DNA of 64,000 bases, taken from NCBI RefSeq assembly GCF_009208735.1, contig NZ_WFLJ01000010.1, positions 124,001 to 188,000 of the forward strand. Direction: 5' to 3'. Below the pieces are notes generated by a model. It ran no database searches and was not told the DNA's origin. It saw nothing but the letters and a program-made list of their open reading frames with translations. Of the stretch, positions 51,239-59,103 are shown one piece after another; the stretch's first letter is position 1; every line of letters begins with the position of its first letter. This DNA comes from Janthinobacterium rivuli (GTDB taxonomy: Bacteria; Pseudomonadota; Gammaproteobacteria; Burkholderiales; Burkholderiaceae_D). The translations under genes were made by a program, and so were the position numbers.

Positions 51239-52174
51239 GTCGTTGCGCATCTGCGCCTGCGATACATTGCTATTCGCTGGCACGCTCTGCGTCAGCCACA
51301 CATTCCCCCCGATGGTCGATCCCGCGCCGATGGTGATGCGCCCCAGCACGGTCGCGCCCGCGTAGATCACCACGTCATCCTCGACGATGGGGTGGCGCGG
51401 CGTACCCTTGATCAGCGCACCGGAAGCGTCCGCCGGAAAACGCTTGGCGCCCAGAGTGACGGCCTGGTACAGGCGCACGCGCTGGCCGATGATGGCCGTC
51501 TCGCCGATCACCACGCCCGTGCCATGGTCGATGAAGAAGGATGCGCCGATGTGCGCGCCCGGATGGATGTCGATGCCCGTCAGGGTATGCGCGATGTCGG
51601 CGATCAGGCGCGCCAGGAACGGTGCGCCCAGCGCGTGCAGGCGGTGCGCCAGGCGATGGTACAAAATGGCGATGGTGCCCGGGTAGCACAGCATGATCTC
51701 GGCCACCGAGGTGGCGGCCGGGTCGCCCGCGTAGGCGGCCTGCACGTCCGACACCAGCAGGGCGCGGATGTCGGGCAGGCTGGCGGCGAAGGCGCGCGTG
51801 ATGTCGCGCGCCTGCTGCGCCAGGGCCGCATCGTCGCTGGCGCCCTCGCCCTCATCGCCGGCCGGTACGGAGAACAGCAGGCCGCGCCGCACCTGTTCGC
51901 TGAGGCGGTTCAGGGTGGTATTGAGCGTGTCGCCGACAAAATAATCGATGCTTTCGTCCGTCAGGTTGGGCCGCCCGTAATGCGTGGGGAACAGGGCCGC
52001 CGACAGGCCGTTGACGATGGTGGTGAGCGCTTCGCGCGACGGCAGTTCGCGCACCCTGCCGTTATGGCGGATCTTGTGCTTGTCTTCGCGCGAGCTGCGC
52101 AAGGCCTGGATCACGGGTCCCAGGTTCCACTGGGCCGACTCGTCGGCGGGCGCCGCGGGATAAATGCTGTGCAT
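51236..52174 (-). CDS. cysE: serine O-acetyltransferase (EpsC/CysE type)
   Basis: A 312-residue enzyme. The N-terminal helical part (~190 residues) is followed by a left-handed beta-helix with DIHPGAHIGASFFIDHGTGVVIGETAIIG, LYQAVTLGAKRFP and KGTPRHPIVEDDVVIYAGATVLGRITIGAGSTIGGNVWLT. It acetylates serine with acetyl-CoA, the first committed step of cysteine synthesis, and fits the sulfur theme of the preceding region. It belongs to the longer EpsC-like type. It is divergent from the efflux gene, with a strong dyad between. Confidence 0.92.
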   Translation of the reverse strand: MHSIYPAAPADESAQWNLGPVIQALRSSREDKHKIRHNGRVRELPSREALTTIVNGLSAALFPTHYGRPNLTDESIDYFVGDTLNTTLNRLSEQVRRGLLFSVPAGDEGEGASDDAALAQQARDITRAFAASLPDIRALLVSDVQAAYAGDPAATSVAEIMLCYPGTIAILYHRLAHRLHALGAPFLARLIADIAHTLTGIDIHPGAHIGASFFIDHGTGVVIGETAIIGQRVRLYQAVTLGAKRFPADASGALIKGTPRHPIVEDDVVIYAGATVLGRITIGAGSTIGGNVWLTQSVPANSNVSQAQMRND

Positions 52175-52262
52175 GGCGGATCACTTCCAGAAAACGGCAA
52201 ACAGGCCGGGTCGCCCCAGCTTAACGGCGGCGGCACGCGATGCAAACGAAGAATTTCAAGCT

Positions 52263-52287
52263 TCCATATACGAAAAACGTATATGGA
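52263..52287. promoter_or_regulatory. perfect 10-bp-arm dyad between cysE and the Bcr-type efflux gene
   Basis: TCCATATACG (52263-52272), five A, CGTATATGGA (52278-52287). It lies 89 bases before cysE and 77 before the efflux gene, in an AT-rich patch. The form suits a dimeric repressor; a hairpin is also possible but there is no T-run. Confidence 0.55.
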
Positions 52288-52363
52288 TGGCAAACCAGGT
52301 CGGCGCCAAACCCGATTCCGGTCACTAGCGTAAAATGACGGACTAACAAAAACACTCTTCAAC

Positions 52364-53551
52364 ATGACTAAATTATTAACCTGGATTTTGGCGGGCCTGG
52401 CGATGGTCGGACCGCTTGCAATTGACACCTATTTGCCGTCGTTCCCCGCCATCGTGCACGATTTCAATGCCAGCCCCTTGCTGGTGCAGCAAACCCTGAG
52501 CTTTTTCCTGTTCACGTTCGCCTTCATGATGCTGTTTTACGGCACCCTGTCCGACTCCTTCGGCCGCCGTCCCGTGATTCTCGTCTCGCTGGTGCTGTAT
52601 GTGGTCGCCTCCGTGGGCGCCGCGCTGGCGCCGTCGCTGGGCTGGCTGCTGGCCTGGCGCGTGCTGCAGGGCCTCTCGGCCGGCGCCGGTTCCGTGATCG
52701 GCCGCGCCATCGTGCAAGACCGCTATTCGGGCGCCGCCGCGCAGAAAATCCTCTCGCACATCATGATGGTGTTCGCGTTGGCGCCGGCCATCGCGCCCGT
52801 GCTGGGCGGGTGGCTGCAGGTGGGCCTGGGCTGGCGCTGGATCTTCTGGTTTCTCACGGCCTTCGGCGTGCTGATGTTCGTCGTCGTCTGGCGCGCCTTG
52901 CCGGAAAGCCTGCCGAAGGAGCAGCGCCACGCCTTCCACCTGGGCGACATCGCCGTCAATTACTGGAATGTACTGTGCCACCGCCAGTTCCTGCTGCTGT
53001 CGACGGCCATCGGCGCCGCCTTTGGCGGCTTCGCCCTGTACATCGGTTCGGCCGCCTACTTCATCATCGACATCCTGCACCTGCCGGAGACGGCATTCGC
53101 CTGGCTGTTCATTCCCCTGATCAGCGGCATGGTGTTCGGCTCGGCCCTGTCGGCGAAGATCGCCCACCGCTACAGCCAGCGCCAGATGATCTGGGCCGGT
53201 TTCATCCTGATGCTGGTGGCCGCGCTGGCCAACATCGGCTACAACTACGTGTTTGCCGCCGAAGTGCCGTGGGCCGTGCTGCCGCTGTTCTTCTACTCGT
53301 TCGCCCTGTCGATCGCCATGCCGCCGATGACCCTGATGGCGCTGAACCACTTCCCCAACAACAGCGGCCTGGCCTCGTCGATGCAATCGTTCATCCAGAT
53401 GCTGCTGTTCGCGCTGGTGTCGGGCCTGGTGGCGCCGCTGCTGTTCGACAGCGCGCTGAACCTGGCGTATGGCGTGATGGCGGGACTGTTGGTGAGTTTA
53501 TTGTGCTGGGTGTTTGCGCAGGGTGGTTCGGCGGAAGTCGCAGCGAAGTAA
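52364..53551 (+). CDS. bcr: Bcr/CflA family multidrug efflux MFS transporter
   Basis: A 395-residue major-facilitator transporter with twelve hydrophobic segments. LAIDTYLPSFPAIVHDF at the N-terminus is the Bcr/CflA hallmark; the loop 2-3 motif GTLSDSFGRRPVILVSL and motif C-like VFALAPAIAPVLGGWLQ follow. It expels drugs such as bicyclomycin, or sulfur amino acids such as cysteine in some bacteria, in exchange for protons. The latter fits its position opposite cysE, but this remains inference. Confidence 0.9.
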   Translation: MTKLLTWILAGLAMVGPLAIDTYLPSFPAIVHDFNASPLLVQQTLSFFLFTFAFMMLFYGTLSDSFGRRPVILVSLVLYVVASVGAALAPSLGWLLAWRVLQGLSAGAGSVIGRAIVQDRYSGAAAQKILSHIMMVFALAPAIAPVLGGWLQVGLGWRWIFWFLTAFGVLMFVVVWRALPESLPKEQRHAFHLGDIAVNYWNVLCHRQFLLLSTAIGAAFGGFALYIGSAAYFIIDILHLPETAFAWLFIPLISGMVFGSALSAKIAHRYSQRQMIWAGFILMLVAALANIGYNYVFAAEVPWAVLPLFFYSFALSIAMPPMTLMALNHFPNNSGLASSMQSFIQMLLFALVSGLVAPLLFDSALNLAYGVMAGLLVSLLCWVFAQGGSAEVAAK

Positions 53552-53566
53552 AGTCACGCATACCAA

Positions 53567-53645
53567 CCCGGTAAAAAACCGGGGTCAGTCGCTCGCGATC
53601 GGATAGCGCCCCATTGGGGTGCTATCCCCCGGCGGGTCTGACCCC
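53567..53645. repeat. intergenic palindromic repeat (nested hairpins)
   Basis: CCCGGT-A5-ACCGGG (53567-53583) leads into a larger structure. GGGGTCAG (53581-53588) pairs with CTGACCCC (53638-53645); inside, GGATAGC pairs with GCTATCC (53601-53607, 53621-53627) and CCCC with GGGG around an ATT loop. I recall similar intergenic elements in Oxalobacteraceae genomes. It sits after the efflux gene and may end its transcript. Confidence 0.65.
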
Positions 53646-53654
53646 AGCATTTAA

Positions 53655-53951
53655 TCAAGGCCAGGGCGCGGGGGTCACGTCAATATACTGCGCCCCGCCC
53701 TGCTCCGGCTCTGCCGCATCGCGCGTAGCCGGCTGGTTCAAGGAACCGGCCGGCGAACGCAGGCTCAATATTTCCTTGCGCGATTCGACGAAGTCGGCCG
53801 AACTCAAGGGATGCTGCTGGTCGGGCCAGTGGCTGACGGCCCATTCCTGCAAGGCTTCAAAGCGCCGCCACAGTTCGGCGACGAATTCGCGGCGCGCCTC
53901 TTCCAGTTGTTCCGGGGTCTTTTCCATTGCTTCGCTCACATTGACTTCCAT
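53655..53951 (-). CDS. hypothetical acidic helical protein
   Basis: A 98-residue protein I do not recognise. The first ~45 residues are predicted helical and charged (EKTPEQLEEARREFVAELWRRF), then a Pro/Gln/Ser-rich tail. No signal peptide, membrane segment or cysteine. GAGGGA lies seven bases before the ATG, which supports it being real; a much longer frame upstream runs across the AhpD-like gene and is rejected. Confidence 0.6.
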   Translation of the reverse strand: MEVNVSEAMEKTPEQLEEARREFVAELWRRFEALQEWAVSHWPDQQHPLSSADFVESRKEILSLRSPAGSLNQPATRDAAEPEQGGAQYIDVTPAPWP

Positions 53952-54031
53952 GGCCGTTCCCTCGCTGACAAGTTGTCTTGCCAGACTACCCAGGGAACAG
54001 CCAGGCGTCTGTTCGCGAACGAACACAGGAT

Positions 54032-54472
54032 TTATTCGGGCATCTTGCGGAAACCCACGGCCAGGCGGTTCCAGGTATTGATGGAGCCGATGGCCAGGGT
54101 CACGTTGACCATTTCCGCCGGCGTCAATTGCTCCGCCAGCGCCGCATAGTCCGCGTCCGCAGCGTGATTCTGCGGCAGCAGGGTCAGCGCCTCCGTCCAG
54201 GCCAGCACGGCGCGCTCGCGCGGCGTGAAGAACGGCGTTTCGCGCCAGACGGACACGGCGTACAGGCGGCGCTCCGTTTCGCCGGCCTTGCGCGCATCGC
54301 TCGTGTGCATGTCCACGCAAAAGGCGCAGCCGTTGATTTGCGAGGCGCGCAGGCGGATCAGTTCGAGCAGCGCGTGTTCCACGCCCAGTTTGGCGATGGC
54401 CGCTTCCAGCGCGTACATGGCCTTGACGGCGTCGGGCGAAGCTTGTGTAAAATCGAGTCGTTGCTGTGTCAT
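54032..54472 (-). CDS. AhpD/carboxymuconolactone-decarboxylase family protein
   Basis: A 146-residue alkylhydroperoxidase-like protein. The active-site motif is CAFCVDMH (Cys49, Cys52, His56), as in AhpD, with the proton-relay Glu region VEHALLELIRLRASQING before it. Such proteins reduce peroxides or act in oxidative stress; many are linked to regulators that sense the same stress. It is divergent from a MocR regulator, with repeated half-sites between. Confidence 0.9.
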   Translation of the reverse strand: MTQQRLDFTQASPDAVKAMYALEAAIAKLGVEHALLELIRLRASQINGCAFCVDMHTSDARKAGETERRLYAVSVWRETPFFTPRERAVLAWTEALTLLPQNHAADADYAALAEQLTPAEMVNVTLAIGSINTWNRLAVGFRKMPE

Positions 54473-54528
54473 GATGCATTCCTTGATGAGTAGAGATGCA
54501 CCATTGTAGAAGCGCGCATAGCGCGCGC

Positions 54529-54557
54529 GGCAGGCCAATCCTGCCGAAAAACGGCAG
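54529..54557. promoter_or_regulatory. operator-like array between AhpD-like and MocR genes
   Basis: GGCAGG-N5-CCTGCC (54529-54545) and CTGCCG-A5-CGGCAG (54541-54557) are two overlapping perfect dyads sharing the central CTGCC. The array ends 18 bases before the MocR start codon. Autoregulation and control of the divergent gene by the MocR protein are likely. Confidence 0.6.
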
Positions 54558-54575
54558 ACCACCAACAGATACTCC

Positions 54576-56048
54576 ATGGAATTACATATCCTGATCGACG
54601 GCACGCGCGACCTGGGCGGCCAGCTGTACCGCCAGCTCAGCGAGGCCATCCGCTCGGGCCGGCTGACGGACGGCCAGCAATTGCCGCCCTCGCGCCTGCT
54701 GGCCAGCCAGCTGGGCCTGTCGCGCAAGACCGTGTCCGACGTGTATGACAAGCTCGGTTATGAAAAGCTGCTGGTCGGCAAAGTCGGCGTGGGCAGCTTC
54801 GTGCAGACGCCGCACGCCTCGCCGCAGCGCCGCCACGCCAGCACGCCGCTGGCCAGCGCGCAACGCATCGCCCGCTGGGAAGCGACGCCCACGCCCTTGC
54901 GCCGCGCCAGCCAGGAAGAACCGGCGCGCTACGCCTTCATCGGCGGGCGCGCCACGCCCGCGCACTTCCCGCAGGATGAATGGCGCGCCTGCATGCTGCA
55001 CGCGCTGCGCCAGGGTGGCCAGGCGCGCGGCCGCTACGGCCCCGTCGCCGGTTTGCCGTCATTGCGCGCGGCGATCGCCGGCCATGCCGCCTTCAGCCGC
55101 GGCATCCATTGCACCGAGGAACAAGTGCTCGTCACCAGCGGCGCGCAGCAAGCCTTGCACCTGCTCGCGCTGACCCTGCTGGAGCCAGGCGACACGGTGG
55201 CCGTGGAAGAACCCGGCTACCCGGTGGCGCGCGCCGTGTTCGCCAGCCAGGGCGCGCGCGTGGTGGGCGTCGAAGTGGACGAGGATGGCCTGGTCGTCGC
55301 GCACATCCCGGACGGCACGCGGCTGATCTACGTCACGCCCGCACATCAATTTCCGCTCGGCATGCCGATGAGCATGGCGCGCCGCCATGCCTTGCTGGAA
55401 CGGGCGCGGCAGCTGGGCGCCATCATCATCGAGGACGATTACGACAGCGCTTTCCGCTACGAAGGCCGGCCCGAGGATTCCCTGCAAAGCATGGACCGCT
55501 ACGGCGTCGTCGCGCACGTGGGCAGCTTTTCCAAGATCATGCTGCCGGAATTGCGCCTCGGCTATGCGGTGCTGCCGCAAGCCCTCGTGGCCGCCGTGGA
55601 AACGGTGAAATACCTGACGGATTGCCATACGGCCAGCATGGGCCAGCATGCGCTGGCCAAGTTCATCGACGATGGCCATCTGCTGCGCCACATCCGCCGC
55701 TGCCACGACATCTACGCGGGACGGCGCGAGCGGCTGCAGCACTGGTTCAACGGCCCCTTGTCGCCGTGGTTCCGCCTCGTGCCGGCCAGCGCCGGCTTCC
55801 ACGTGGCGGCGCTGGCGCAGGCGCCGCTCGACATCGCGCAATTGCTGCGCCGCGCGCGCCAGGCCGACGTCAGCCTGTATGCGCTGGCCAGCTTCTACCA
55901 TGGGCCCGCCCGCCATGAGGGCCTGTTCCTCGGCTATGGCGCCATCGACAGGCTCGATATCGACACGGCGCTGGCCAAGGTGCTGGCGATACTGCAGAAG
56001 ATCGCGCCCCTGCCAGTCAACGGGGTTGCCAACGATAGTGCCCCGTGA
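54576..56048 (+). CDS. MocR/PdxR-type regulator
   Basis: A 490-residue protein: GntR winged helix at ~12-75 (LYRQLSEAIRSGRLTDGQQLPPSRLLASQLGLSRKTVSDVY), linker, and an aminotransferase-like domain with EEPGYPVARAVFAS, EDDYDSAFRYEG and PLP-lysine segment GSFSKIMLPELRLGY. It is similar in design to the regulator at 37678 but clearly a different protein. It is divergent from the AhpD-like gene and probably regulates it. Its final 32 bases overlap, antisense, the DUF1287 gene. Confidence 0.92.
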   Translation: MELHILIDGTRDLGGQLYRQLSEAIRSGRLTDGQQLPPSRLLASQLGLSRKTVSDVYDKLGYEKLLVGKVGVGSFVQTPHASPQRRHASTPLASAQRIARWEATPTPLRRASQEEPARYAFIGGRATPAHFPQDEWRACMLHALRQGGQARGRYGPVAGLPSLRAAIAGHAAFSRGIHCTEEQVLVTSGAQQALHLLALTLLEPGDTVAVEEPGYPVARAVFASQGARVVGVEVDEDGLVVAHIPDGTRLIYVTPAHQFPLGMPMSMARRHALLERARQLGAIIIEDDYDSAFRYEGRPEDSLQSMDRYGVVAHVGSFSKIMLPELRLGYAVLPQALVAAVETVKYLTDCHTASMGQHALAKFIDDGHLLRHIRRCHDIYAGRRERLQHWFNGPLSPWFRLVPASAGFHVAALAQAPLDIAQLLRRARQADVSLYALASFYHGPARHEGLFLGYGAIDRLDIDTALAKVLAILQKIAPLPVNGVANDSAP

Positions 56049-56607
56049 TCGGATAGCTGAATAAAATATTTTCCTCGCGCGCGCCCTCGCCGATGTTGTG
56101 GATGATGAGCGGCACGCCGCTCCACGACTGCTTGTCGCTGACGATGCCGATGTGCGTGAGGTTGCGCGGCAAACGCCACGTGACGATGTCGCCCGCGCGG
56201 TAGGCGCTGGCCTCCTTGGCCGGCGGCAGGCTGGTGCCGTGACGGGCAAAGTAAGTGCCCAGGTTCGGCACGCGGCGGTGGTCGATATTGCGGTCCGGCC
56301 CCTTCATCTGCCAGCGTCCCTGCTGCTGGTACACCTGCCACGCCTTGCGCATGTCTTCGTGCACCAGCACCTGCAAGTCCTGCCCCAGCTGGCGGTAGGC
56401 GCGCACCACCACGTCCGTGCACACGCCCCGCTCGAGCGGCACGTCGCCGCCCGGATAGGCGAGCCGTTCATAGCGCGGATCGTACTGCACCGTCACGCCT
56501 ACCTGCTTGCGGGCGGCGGCGACGAGGGCTTGCGGAGTGGCAGGGACAGCCAACGCCAGCATGGGCGCCAGCGCAAGCACGAGGATGGAGAGCGGTTTGA
56601 TTGGCAT
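56017..56607 (-). CDS. DUF1287 family secreted protein (NlpC/P60-like)
   Basis: A 196-residue exported protein with signal peptide ending MLALA. The DUF1287 domain includes YPGGDVPLERGVCTDVVVRAYRQLG (with a Cys that may be catalytic), DRNIDHRRVPNLGTYFARHG and HIGIVSDKQS (His). The Cys-His arrangement recalls NlpC/P60-type cell-wall peptidases, so a role in peptidoglycan is possible. The start at MPIKPLS is chosen because upstream sequence belongs to the palindromic element at 56670-56831. Confidence 0.82.
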   Translation of the reverse strand: MPIKPLSILVLALAPMLALAVPATPQALVAAARKQVGVTVQYDPRYERLAYPGGDVPLERGVCTDVVVRAYRQLGQDLQVLVHEDMRKAWQVYQQQGRWQMKGPDRNIDHRRVPNLGTYFARHGTSLPPAKEASAYRAGDIVTWRLPRNLTHIGIVSDKQSWSGVPLIIHNIGEGAREENILFSYPITGHYRWQPR

Positions 56608-56669
56608 CAACGTCGATAGTCGGATGGAAATGCCAACTCTACCGTAACGGCAGGAAAAACGTCGGACGC

Positions 56670-56831
56670 TAAGTAACCCCCAATAAATTATTGTGATTTC
56701 TGACTTCCATAACCGGCGCTCTGCGGCGTTGCCCGCTGCTAGCAGTGCTCGCACTGCGTCGCAGCGGGCGCCTTGCATAGCATCCGGTTCTGTTCGTCAT
56801 AAATTCACAATATTTTCCTGAGGATTACTTA
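56670..56831. mobile_element. MITE-like palindromic element
   Basis: About 162 bases bounded by imperfect inverted repeats of ~34 bases: TAAGTAACCCCC at the left (from 56670) and the complement of TAAGTAATCCTC at the right (to 56831), both continuing through ATTGTGA. Inside, GCCCGCTGC (56731-56739) pairs with GCAGCGGGC (56761-56769) around GCAGTGC-TC-GCACTGC (56742-56757). It codes for no transposase. It lies between the DUF1287 gene and the hypothetical gene at 56797, whose last 11-12 codons and stop lie in the right repeat. Confidence 0.65.
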
Positions 56832-57162
56832 CGCCTGCCAGTTGCGCCAGGTGGGTGGGGAAATCCACGGCCGGTCCCGCCGCATTGACGGTGTCAAAAT
56901 AATCATGCCAGCCCGTGGCGGCGATGCCTGCCAGCAAGGCGTCCAGCGCCGCCTCGTCCGGGAAGCGCCAGACGGCATAGAATTGCTGGGCAGCGGCATG
57001 CAGCTTGCCGCCATCGATGGCGCCCATGGCCAGCGCTTCGGCGCCGCTGCCGGACAAGGCCGCCATGCCGGCGCCCACCTTATCGAAATACGCCTGGCGC
57101 GCGCCGCCGTCGAGGGCCAGCCAGGCGGGTTTCGGGCTGTACAGTTCCAACAAGTAATGCAT
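56797..57162 (-). CDS. hypothetical protein, C-terminus within MITE-like element
   Basis: A 121-residue protein beginning HYLLELYSPKPAWLALD. It may belong to a small uncharacterised family (DUF6616, from memory) with a dimeric alpha-beta-barrel look (HAAAQQFYAVWRFPDEAALDALLAGIAATGWHDYFD). Its last residues (SNPQENIVNL) are encoded by the inverted repeat of the element at 56670-56831, so the natural end was probably replaced. GGAGG lies before the ATG. Confidence 0.72.
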   Translation of the reverse strand: MHYLLELYSPKPAWLALDGGARQAYFDKVGAGMAALSGSGAEALAMGAIDGGKLHAAAQQFYAVWRFPDEAALDALLAGIAATGWHDYFDTVNAAGPAVDFPTHLAQLAGVSNPQENIVNL

Positions 57163-57180
57163 GTTTTTCCTCCAAAAAAG

Positions 57181-57927
57181 TCAAGAAATCGAGCGTTGGG
57201 CGCGCTTGCAGATGCGCAGGGTGGCGGCAGCGGGACTTTCCAGCAGCCATTGCGCGCACAGGCCGCGCACCCAGTCCGGCCGGCTCTTGGCCGCATCGTT
57301 GAGCCAGTTGGCCACGGAATCCTGCACGTAGACGGCCGGGTCGGCGCGCAGGGGCAGCAACAGGGGCAAACCCAGCTGCGGCTCTTCTTTTAAGCGGACG
57401 AGATGCGCGCACCACACGCCGCGCGGGCGCAGCGCTTCGCAGGCGAAACGGCGCAGGCGTTCCGACGGGTCCGCCGTCCATGGCGCCAGCAAGGCAATCG
57501 CCTCGTCAAGGCTCTCCGCCAGATGGGGTCGCAGCGCCAGCCAGGCCCATTCGCGCACGCCGAAGTGGCCATCGTCGGCCAGCGGCCGCATGGCCGTCAG
57601 CCGTTGCGGCAAGGTCAAGCCAGTCTGGGCGGCGATGGCAAAGCAGACCCAGCCACGGACCGTGTCGGACGCATGCGCTTGCAATTGCGCCAGATCAACG
57701 TCGGCCTCCAGCAGCAATTGCGCCGCCAACGCCATGCGTTTGGTGATGCCGGCCGCTTCCAGCGCGCGCATCCGCTCCAGGCGGGCGGCGCCGATTCCCG
57801 GCACGGCGGCGGACAGCAACTGGGCGAAATCGATGGCCAGCCCTTCCGTCAGAGTGGCGCTGGCCACGCTGCCCCCGTTCAGCAGGGCCAGCCGCGCGGG
57901 CGCGATGTCGGCGACGCCACGGCTCAT
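57181..57927 (-). CDS. DNA alkylation repair (AlkD-like) HEAT-repeat protein
   Basis: A 248-residue all-helical protein. The C-terminal region (DPSERLRRFACEALRPRGVWCAHL, GLPLLLPLRADPAVYVQDSVANWLNDAAKSRPDWVRGLCAQW) is characteristic of AlkC/AlkD-type DNA glycosylases and their relatives, which remove alkylated bases without base flipping. It starts with an ATG overlapping the MarR stop, so both are cotranscribed: MarR probably controls it. Confidence 0.85.
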   Translation of the reverse strand: MSRGVADIAPARLALLNGGSVASATLTEGLAIDFAQLLSAAVPGIGAARLERMRALEAAGITKRMALAAQLLLEADVDLAQLQAHASDTVRGWVCFAIAAQTGLTLPQRLTAMRPLADDGHFGVREWAWLALRPHLAESLDEAIALLAPWTADPSERLRRFACEALRPRGVWCAHLVRLKEEPQLGLPLLLPLRADPAVYVQDSVANWLNDAAKSRPDWVRGLCAQWLLESPAAATLRICKRAQRSIS

Positions 57928-58436
57928 ACAGCCCCCCGGTCCGTCTTGCGCCAGGCTTTGTCCAGCAGCGCACTCAATAGCTGCATTTCGTCCGGCGTGA
58001 AATCGGCGAACAGGCTGGCGATCCATTGCGCATGTTCATCGACCAGGGTCGCGGCGGCCGCTTCTCCCTTGGCGCTCAGGCGCACCAGCAGCTTGCGCCG
58101 GTCGACCTGGTCAGGATGGCGCGCGAGGAAACCATCGCGTTCCAGGCCGTCGAGCAAGCCCGTGATGGTGCCGCGCGTCACGCCGGCCCGCTCGGCCAGT
58201 GCGTGCGGCGAGAGTCCCTCGGGCACGTCGCGCAGCAGGGACAGCAAGACGAACTTACCTTCCGACAAGCCATGCCGGCCCAGGCGCGTGGCGCAATCGC
58301 CATCGATGGCCGAGGCCAGGCCCAGCACTTCAAAGCACAGGCGCAAGCGCGCCGTGGACTGCGCCATGTCGAGACCGCTGGCGCGGCGCTGCACGTCGCC
58401 CAGCAAGGCCGTGTATTTTTGTTCGAGTTTTATCAT
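57924..58436 (-). CDS. MarR family transcriptional regulator
   Basis: A 170-residue winged-helix regulator: LSEGKFVLLSLLRDVPEGLSPHALAERAGVTRGTITGLLDGLERDGFLARHPDQVDRRKLLVRLS is the DNA-binding core, flanked by dimerisation helices. The start at MIKLEQKY is chosen because the in-frame ATG ten codons upstream lies within the operator dyads. It is cotranscribed with the AlkD-like gene, and probably autoregulates through the tandem sites overlapping its start. Confidence 0.9.
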   Translation of the reverse strand: MIKLEQKYTALLGDVQRRASGLDMAQSTARLRLCFEVLGLASAIDGDCATRLGRHGLSEGKFVLLSLLRDVPEGLSPHALAERAGVTRGTITGLLDGLERDGFLARHPDQVDRRKLLVRLSAKGEAAAATLVDEHAQWIASLFADFTPDEMQLLSALLDKAWRKTDRGAV

Positions 58437-58463
58437 ATGGCGCAATATAATATGGCGCCATAT
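58435..58463 (-). promoter_or_regulatory. tandem MarR-type operators
   Basis: ATATGGCGCCATAT (58450-58463) is a perfect 14-bp palindrome; ATATGGCGCAATAT (58435-58448) is a copy with one change. The centres are 15 bases apart. The proximal copy overlaps the MarR start codon. This fits autorepression by dimers bound on adjacent sites. Confidence 0.7.
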
Positions 58464-58503
58464 CAAATGTCAAATGGAAAACCGTGATGGTTTTCCTGTA
58501 TGT

Positions 58504-58956
58504 TTAGAAACGCGCCTTGTCGCGCGCCCACGCGACGATGGCTTGCGCATCGATGGCGCCCGGCTGGCGCGCCACTTCCACGCCCTTGCGAAACAGGGCC
58601 AGCGTGGGAATGCTGCGGATATTGAAACGGCTGCCCAGGTCCGGCGACGCTTCCGTATTCACCTTGACGACGCGAAACGCCGGCTCCAGCGTCTTGGCGG
58701 CTTGCACATAGAATGGCGCCATGCTGCGGCACGGACCGCACCACGGCGCCCAGAAGTCGACCAGCACGGGAATGTCGCTGCGTTCGATATGCTTGAGGAA
58801 ACGGGCGCTGGCCAGGTCCACGGGCTGGCCCGTAAACAAATCCTTCTGGCACTTGCCGCAGGTGGGCTGCTCAATCAGGCGCGCCGCCGGCAAGCGGTTG
58901 ACGGCGTCGCAATGGGGGCACACGATGTGCAGGGAATCTGGCGTGGTCGAGGTCAT
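58504..58956 (-). CDS. trxC: thioredoxin 2
   Basis: A 150-residue thioredoxin with the zinc-binding N-terminal extension of TrxC: Cys13/Cys16 (CPHC) and Cys33/Cys36 (CGKC). The active site is WCGPC (residues 72-76) and the cis-Pro lies in RSIPTLALF. It is a cytoplasmic disulfide reductase, induced by oxidative stress in relatives. It is followed on the same strand by the MarR gene after 67 bases containing the tandem operators. Confidence 0.96.
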   Translation of the reverse strand: MTSTTPDSLHIVCPHCDAVNRLPAARLIEQPTCGKCQKDLFTGQPVDLASARFLKHIERSDIPVLVDFWAPWCGPCRSMAPFYVQAAKTLEPAFRVVKVNTEASPDLGSRFNIRSIPTLALFRKGVEVARQPGAIDAQAIVAWARDKARF

Positions 58957-59103
58957 GGCGTTCCTGGAAAAGGTGGCGTACAGTTGCCGGACATTTTACG
59001 GCGTATCGTGCGGCGCCGTCGGCATGCTGGCGGCGCATGTTCACATAGTCCACTATAGTGTGCCGGAACGGCGCGCACATTGCCGAGCCAGCCAAGGAAA
59101 ACA

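Noticed and set aside
53567-53645. Palindromic repeat as an attachment site or integron feature
   Set aside because: There is no integrase, cassette structure or second copy in the window. It is better described as an intergenic palindromic repeat.
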